From NCBI GenBank assembly GCA_038049695.1, contig CP142454.1, positions 88,310,501 to 88,374,500 of the forward strand: a stretch of DNA of 64,000 nucleotides, read 5' to 3'. This stretch comes from Cinnamomum chago. Lineage: Eukaryota; Streptophyta; Magnoliopsida; Laurales; Lauraceae. This document shows positions 58,425-64,000 of the stretch, piece after piece; positions within the stretch are counted from its first letter, which is position 1; every line of letters starts with the position of its first letter. The position numbers and the translations under genes are program-made. The notes under the pieces are model-generated. The model was not told the DNA's origin and did no database searches. It saw only the letters and a list, made by a program, of their open reading frames with translations.

Positions 58425-58958
58425 CGTAGGTTTAAGTTAGAACTTGAACTTAAAACTTAGAAAACGAGCATCCGGCCGCCCATAACGAGCAAACGGGCTC
58501 CGTTGCCCGTGAAACTTGACGGGCACGGGCTCGTAGTCATTCATGACTTGCAGGAACTGACGAAACGAGATTCCGGATCCCGGATTTCTCGTACAGTTGA
58601 AACGTAGGTTTAAGTTAGAAATATAATTTAAAACTTAGAAAACGAGCTTCCGGGCGCCCAAAATGAGCAAACGGGCTCCGTTGCCCGTGAAACTTGACGG
58701 ACACGGGCCCCTAGTCATTCATGACTTGCAGGAACTGACGGAACGAGATTCCGAATCCCGGATTGCTCGTATAGTTGAAACGTAGGTTTAAGTTAGAACG
58801 TTAACTTAAAACTTAGAAAACAAGCTTCCAGGCGCTCAAAACAAGCAAACGGGCTCCGTTGCCCGTGAAACTTGACGGGCACGGGCCTCTAGTTATTCAT
58901 GCCTTGCATAAACTGACGGAACAAGATTCCGAATCCCGGATTGCTTGTAATGTTGAAA
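58425..58958. repeat. 178-bp tandem repeat, three copies
   Basis: CGTAGGTTTAAGTTAGAA-type unit starts fall at 58425, 58603 and 58781, with a fourth truncated start at 58959; spacing is 178 bp each time. Units contain CAAACGGGCTCCGTTGCCCG and GTTCCGGATCCCGGAT-like words. GC-rich compared with its surroundings. Lies just inside the right subterminal region of CACTA-A. Confidence 0.92.
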
Positions 58959-59289
58959 CGTTGGTTAAAATTTTAATTTTAATTCTTAATTTTTTTATAT
59001 TTATTATAAATTGCCAATTTTTATACTTATCTATTAATATTTATTTTTCTTTTTCTGTTCAGGTTTGAGAGCATCGGATATACAACGGCACCCTGCACGA
59101 AAAAAAAAAATTCCTGTAATTGTAATGGATATAATTTCTTGAAACTTTTGTAATGTTTTGAATGTAATTAATATAAGACTTTATTTTGTTATTTGTAATT
59201 TTAATTGATGGTAGTAGTTGTATATACTCAGGTACATGTACAGGTACGAAAAAAGGACAAAATTTGAGAAATACGGAATATTTTTTTTA

Positions 59290-59629
59290 AAAAAATTTGT
59301 TATCTTTAGCGGTCGCCACTGGCACTAATAGCGAACGCCAGTGGCGGCCGCTAATACTTAAAAAAAGATTTTAAAAAAATAAAAATTCAAATAAACAATG
59401 TATTAGCTACCGCTTTGGCGGTCGCTAATAGTCCAAATTATTTTTAAAAATTATTTGCGACCGCCTCGTTGCGGCCGCAAAAAGTATTAGCAACCGCCAC
59501 TTTTTGCGACGAAGTTTTCGCGTCTGTCGCGAGTCGGTCGCTGAGCGGTCGCTAAAGAGTATTAGCAACCGCCAGCCCACTTTTAGCGACGGCTTTTGGC
59601 AGTCGCTAAAAGTCAATTTTCTAGTAGTG
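59290..59629. repeat. Right subterminal region of CACTA-A
   Basis: GCGGTCGC, GCGACCGC and GCGGCCGC words in both orientations, ending TTTCTAGTAGTG. The left counterpart is 29264-29372. Presumed transposase-binding repeats. Confidence 0.85.
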
Positions 59630-59632
59630 TCT

Positions 59633-60080
59633 ACTCCTCTCTGTGCTCAATGAAAAACCCCTATTCACCAACGTTTTCTTCCTTCTTTTTTTTGTTCTCT
59701 GTGTGATGAATAAAAAACCTTTTTGCCCTTACACTTTTACTCTTCTCTATGATCAATGAACAACACACTTTCCATACGTTTTTTCTTCTTTTCTATTCAA
59801 TGAAGATTCCTCCTTTGCACACATGTCATCTCCTTCTTATCTTAGACCTTAGATCCTAAAAAGTTGGATCATAGTTTCTATACAAGTGTCCTTTTCCATA
59901 AGTGCATACCCAATAGTTGTGGACCCCACTGATGAGCTTTTATGAAGACTTTTGCATTCCCATTAGATTGGGCCTTTGCACAACTGGGCTGCAAGTGGGT
60001 TGTTGGGCTGACCCACTAAAATTGCCATACTATATTGACAACAATTTCAACTCCAAATCCAAACCCAAGTATGATCAACA
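59633..60080 (-). repeat. Copia 3' LTR, proximal part
   Basis: Right part of the split LTR in + coordinates, the 5' end of the LTR on the element strand, which begins TGTTGATCATACTTGGGTTT. Joins to 28555-29263 across the CACTA-A insertion. Confidence 0.75.
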
Positions 60081-60287
60081 ATCTCCCCCTTTGGAATTGT
60101 TGTCAACCAAAGAAAATTTTCTTCTAAACAAGTGAACTCCCCCTGACACCAAACACCTCTCTACTGTATCTTCAAAGCCTTTAGATACCAACCATTCTCC
60201 CCCTTTGACAACAAGAACAAAGGGCACCCATAGAGAGCAAGATACATAGGAAAAAAAAATTCATGCTCCCCCTATGAACAAGATCTC
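60081..60287 (-). other. Copia polypurine tract and 3' untranslated interior
   Basis: On the - strand CCAAAGGGGGAGAT ends directly at the LTR (60081). Further GGGGGAG words occur opposite 60138, 60196 and 60268, so the polypurine tract is present as several copies, as in the hairpin retrotransposon. Confidence 0.8.
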
Positions 60288-61118
60288 CTATTTCTTTGGA
60301 GCCGCAATAACTCCTAATTTCTTCCGAAGATATTCAAAAACTTCCTTTGGTAGAGGCTTTGTAAAGATATCTGCAACCTGTTCTGAGGTAAGGATATACT
60401 CTAGTTTGACTTCACCATCTGTCACTTTGTCTTTTAAAAAATGGTATCGAATGGCTATGTGCTTTGTCCTTGCATGTTGCACTGGATTTTTGGAAATGTT
60501 GATAGCACTTGTGTTGTCACACATGATAGAAATAGGCTCTATGATCTGGATTCCCAAATCTTTCAGCATCTGTCGCATCCACAACACCTGAGTACAACTA
60601 GTAGATGCAACAATATATTCTGCTTCAGCTGTAGACAGAGAGACTGATTCCTGCTTTTTACTGTGCCATGCTACAAGTTTGTCTCCTAAGTAAAATGCTC
60701 CTCCACTTGTGCTTTTCCTGTCATCAATGCAACTAGCCCAGTCGGCATCAGAATACGCAATCAAAGTAAAGGCCTTTCCTTTAAGATACCACGGTCCATA
60801 TTCCAATGTGCCTCGAAGATATCTGAAAATTCTCTTCACTGCTGTAACATGTGTTTGTTTGGGATCAACTTGAAACCTTGCAACCATGCAAACTGCCTGA
60901 AGAATGTCCGGACGAGTAGCGGTCAAGTAAAGTAGATTCCCGATCATTGAACGGTAGAGAGTATGATCAACTGAGTCGGAATTGTTACCTTTGCTAAGTT
61001 TACAGCTAGTTATCATGGGAGTGCTAACAGGCTTACTGTCCTCCATGTTGAACTCCTTCAACATCTCTTTCACATACTTGATTTGAGACATGAAAAGTCC
61101 TTCCTTCATCTGTTTCAC
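60288..61118 (-). pseudogene. Copia RNase H and end of reverse transcriptase
   Basis: Open frame of 276 codons containing RSMIGNLLYLTATRPDI, the RNase H motifs YSDADWASCIDDRKSTSG and STAEAEYIVAS, and TKHIAIRYHFLKD. These form the copia RNase H domain, which degrades the RNA strand during reverse transcription; the Asp, Glu and Asp residues expected at the active site are visible. It is cut off from the upstream polymerase by a stop at 61119-61121. Confidence 0.92.
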
Positions 61119-62414
61119 CTATAGTCCGAGAAAGAACGATAACTCTCCTATCATAGACATCTCAAACTCAGTTTTCATCCTTTCTGCAAAGTCCTTACAT
61201 TGTTCATCTCGTTTGCCAGCAAAGATGATATCATCCACATATACCACTACAACTACTTGATTACCCTCTGTTGTCTTTACATATAGATTGTTGTCCACTA
61301 CCCCTTTCTTGTATCCAAGCTGTTGTAGGTAAGAGTCCAACCGAGAGTACCATGCCCTAGGTGCCTGTTTTAAGCCATAAAGAGCCTTTTTCAACTTACA
61401 CACCATGTTCAAATCATCACCAATCTGAAACCCATTCGGCTGCTCAATGTACACCTCCTCTTCAAGATTGCCATTTAAAAATGCAGACTTGACATCCATT
61501 TGATATATCTTGAAGTGTTTGTATACTGCCAAAGCAAGAAACATACGGATGGCTTCAAGTCTAGCCACTGGTGCAAAAGTCTCTTCAAAGTCGATTCCCT
61601 CAACTTGTGCATAACCCTTGCAAACCAACCTTGCTTTGTTTCTCACCACCTGTCATTCTTCATTTAACTTGTTCCGAAAAACCCACTTGGTACCAATTAT
61701 GTTCTTGTTTGCAGGTCGTGGTACAAGTTCCCATGTCTGATTCTTCTCAATTTGATCTAACTCCTCATTCATAGCCTTCACCCAACTTTCATCCTTGCTT
61801 GCTTCAATGACATTCCTGGGTTCAATGCTGGATAGGAGAGAATACATACTTGTCATCATCCTTCTTGTCTGAATTCCTGCCTTTTCATCACCAAGAATGT
61901 TGGTTTCCTTGATGCCATGATATTCATGCCATCTGCTATTTTCTCCCTTTTTATCTGAATAATCCTCAGATTCTCCTTCCTTTTTATTATCAGATGGTGC
62001 TATAGTTTCACTGTCATCATTGCCATCCTCATATACTGGAAGTTCCTGCTTACTAGTTTCTGGCTGTTCAACCTGTTCATCAAACTTGACATCAATACTT
62101 TCAACTATTTTGTGAAGTCTTTTGTTATAACATCTGTAGGCCCTGCTTCTAGTTGAGTAACCCATAAAGATGCCTTCATCTGCCTTTTCATCAAACTTGC
62201 CCATGTTCTGCTCAATTCTCGTGATGTAGCATTTACTTCAAAAGACTTTAAAGTGTTTGACAATTGCCTTCCTTCCAAACCATAGTTCATACGGAGTTTT
62301 CTCTTCATGAGGTCTGAGCATACACCTGTTCTGAATGTATACAGCAGTTTGAACTGCTTCTTTCCAATACCTATCAGAGAGCTTGCTTTCGATTAACATG
62401 GTTCTGCCCATCTC
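61119..62414 (-). pseudogene. Copia integrase C-terminus and reverse transcriptase core, with stops
   Basis: Reading on the - strand: ELWFGRKA and GIFMGYSTRSRAYR (integrase end), then [64 protein letters not shown] and the catalytic YVDD within [12 protein letters not shown]. In-frame stops lie at 62238-62240, 61653-61655 and 61119-61121. The frame is otherwise continuous across this interval. The element could not make a complete polymerase. Confidence 0.92.
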
Positions 62415-63141
62415 CTAAACAGTTCTATTCTTTCTTTCTACCACACCATTCTGTTGAGGTGTCCGAGCTGCTGAGAATTGTCTTCTGATGCCATGCTTCT
62501 GACAATACTCTTCAAATTCTTCAGAAATGAATTCACCACCTTTGTCTGATCTTAAACATTTGATCCTCCTTCCAATGTGATTCTCAACCTGTTTTCTGAA
62601 AACTTTGAACATGTCAAGAGCTTCATTTTTTATGTTTCAGAAACATTATCCATGTCATTCTTGAAAAGTCATCAATACATAACATAAAGTATTTATGACC
62701 ATTGATGCTTTGAGTCCTCATAGGACCACACAGATCAGTATGTACTAACTCCAATGGCTTGCTGGTGTGATGTTCTTTTGACTTGAAAGAGGTTCTAGTA
62801 AGTTTTCCTTTTTGACATGCATCACAAACAACAGTTGAAGACTTTCCTATATGAGGAATATCCCTTACTGCCTTCTTGGAATGGATCTTTGATAGGTTAT
62901 CAAAGCTTATATGTCCAAGTCTTCTATGCCATAATCTGCTCTCATCAACTTGTCCAATAGCACATGTTTCCTTGACAGTTTCAGATAGTGTGTAGAGATT
63001 GCCGGATGTCCTTGAGCCAACAGCTACAACTTTGCCATTGCTAGACCTCCTTATCTCAAATCCCTGCTTCTGGAACACCACCTCATGTCCTTGATCACAT
63101 ATCTGACTCACACTCATAAGACTGTGCTTCAGCCCATTCAC
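62415..63141 (-). pseudogene. Copia integrase, with frameshift and stop
   Basis: Contains the zinc-binding HRRLGH...CDACQKGK pair, the core aspartates in HTDLCGPM and SDKGGEF, and the glutamate in NGVVERKNR. A one-base frameshift in an A run near 62620-62630 separates the N-terminal half (62623-63141) from the catalytic remainder (62415-62612). A stop lies at 62415-62417. Confidence 0.92.
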
Positions 63142-63189
63142 AAATAAAACTTCTTTGGAAGTTATCTTCCCATGATTTAGTTGAACTGC

Positions 63190-63459
63190 TCATTTTCCAA
63201 CTATCTTGGCACCATCATTATTTCCAAATTTTACAGAGCCTCCATCATATTGTTCTAGATTCATGAACCTGTCCTTGTCTCCTGACATATGATTTGAGCA
63301 GCCACTGTCAAGTATCCAAGGTGTTGGCTCATTCTGTGCTTTAAGAGTTGTCTGAACAATCAAAGATTCGGCTTTGTTTTTCTTACTCTCTTTCCTTTTC
63401 CACACTTTCTTATACTTCCCTTCTTGTTTTTCTTTTTCATAATGCACCTGTTGCACCAT
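63190..63459 (-). pseudogene. Copia protease
   Basis: WILDSGCSNHMSGDKDRF holds the aspartic protease D-S-G catalytic triad (threonine replaced by serine, common in copia). A lysine-rich segment precedes it. A stop at 63190-63192 separates it from the integrase frame. Confidence 0.9.
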
Positions 63460-63468
63460 GTGAATATT

Positions 63469-64000
63469 TTACTTTTGTTTCAAAGCATTAGCATGATAAT
63501 AGTAATCCTGAAAGATGGTAGTAGGATATTGGTATGCATACACACAGTCCCTGGCTATATCCCCAAAGTTGTGGCAATTGTAGCATTCTAAGGGATTCAT
63601 AATCAGGGCTTCAAATGGGTTCCTACTGACATAATTTCTAGGCCTTTCATTAAATTTACAGGTAGCTATCTTGTGGCCAAAAGTATTACACTTAAAGCAA
63701 TGACCATTAAAGTAAGGAGCAAACCTGTAAAATGATGATTGCCTTTGTAAAGGAGCCGTGAATCTTTGCTGAGATTGATGCGCCATAGATGCTACATGTT
63801 TCTTTGGTTGTTGCACAATTTTAGATTGAGCAGGCTGAGCAATTACTTTTTGAATCTTCTCAACATGTGACCTTTCTTGTTTGGTTGAAGACTCACCCTT
63901 CTCAAAACCCAGACCAAACTTTATATGTGAAGGTCGCTGATTTTTCATAATTTCATTCAACTTGGTTGATCCTTCATATGTCTTCAGTTTCTGATTAGTC
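63469..64000 (-). pseudogene. Copia gag C-terminal part, two zinc knuckles
   Basis: CFKCNTFGHKIATC fits the C-x2-C-x4-H-x4-C nucleocapsid knuckle. A second, CYNCHNFGDIARDC, has aspartate where the histidine belongs, so metal binding there is doubtful. A stop at 63469-63471 separates it from the protease. The gag start lies beyond the window. Confidence 0.85.

Larger units (their letters stand above)
29264..59629 (+). mobile_element. CACTA-A: outer CACTA element, host of the nest, with gene fragments
   Basis: Left end CACTACTAGAAA (29264) and right end TTTCTAGTAGTG (to 59629) with target duplication TCT at 29261-29263 and 59630-59632. Own sequence is 29264-29600 plus 51986-59629 (about 8 kb); the rest is CACTA-2. 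Both ends carry GCGGTCGC/GCGACCGC words in both orientations, a subterminal vocabulary different from the inner elements. The left part passes into a CT-rich leader with CTCTGCACTGTGCCCTCCC. Cargo: an ATG first exon (52825), an unidentified 85-nt exon (55605), NPF transporter (56173, - strand), LRR receptor-kinase exons (56632 and a decayed copy at 58316) and a 178-bp tandem repeat. No transposase is seen. Confidence 0.88.
28555..64000 (-). mobile_element. Ty1/copia LTR retrotransposon, 3' LTR split by a CACTA nest, 5' part beyond the window
   Basis: On the - strand the order is gag zinc knuckles, protease, integrase, reverse transcriptase, RNase H (64000 to 60288), then a polypurine tract and the 3' LTR. 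Integrase before reverse transcriptase identifies the copia order. The LTR starts (in + coordinates) at 28555 with TGTTGA and ends at 60080 with TCAACA, but is interrupted at the TCT at 29261-29263 by CACTA-A. Without the insertion it is about 1157 bp. The coding part has several stops and one frameshift. The 5' LTR and primer site lie beyond the window. Confidence 0.9.

Noticed and set aside
1-64000. tRNA, rRNA or organelle DNA insertions
   Set aside because: No tRNA box pairs with cloverleaf potential, rRNA words or plastid/mitochondrial genes were noticed by eye. A tRNAscan or BLAST search would be decisive.

Overview
This is nuclear DNA of a flowering plant: genes with several short introns and GT-AG junctions, an AT-rich background, plant-specific protein families and a dense load of plant transposons. 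The species cannot be told from the sequence. Only two loci look like ordinary host genes. One is an intact four-exon group E bZIP transcription factor (6683-8358, + strand). The other is a four-exon glutamate-receptor-like channel gene (24858-27992, + strand) that lacks the usual amino-terminal receptor domain and has an in-frame TGA in its third membrane segment.

Layout. 1-6080 is intergenic with a LINE 3' remnant carrying a hAT-type MITE and a 205-bp palindromic CACTA-type MITE. 6080-8870 is the bZIP locus. 9014-16290 holds another hAT MITE, a second copy of the palindromic MITE and LINE remnants. 16584-22379 is a complete CACTA-ended element (called CACTA-E here, TSD TAC) carrying an exon of a VIR3/FtsH-like membrane protein. 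24858-27992 is the GLR locus. From 28555 to the window end lies a Ty1/copia retrotransposon on the - strand.

The 3' LTR of that copia element is split by a nest that target-site duplications resolve: copia LTR contains CACTA-A (29264-59629, TSD TCT), which contains CACTA-2 (29601-51982, - strand, TSD TCT), which contains CACTA-1 (35228-50598, + strand, TSD GTG), which contains a non-autonomous LTR retrotransposon (42264-49685, TSD AATTT) whose two 2199-bp LTRs show one difference in my reading. CACTA-1 and CACTA-2 share the same two ends but carry different host-gene cargo: histone H2A tail, class IV histone deacetylase and HD-Zip II exons in CACTA-1; F-box/LRR, OSB ssDNA-binding and TPX2 exons in CACTA-2. 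CACTA-A carries NPF transporter and LRR receptor-kinase exons. Splice sites and phase are often kept, so chimeric transcripts are possible.

The most unusual object is the 3-kb interior of the innermost retrotransposon (44611-46893). It has no coding capacity. It is a run of about twenty hairpins whose paired arms differ from unit to unit, while most loops carry the same motif, close to TAGTTATATCTTT. I know of no described element with this design, and it is the best candidate here for an undescribed system.
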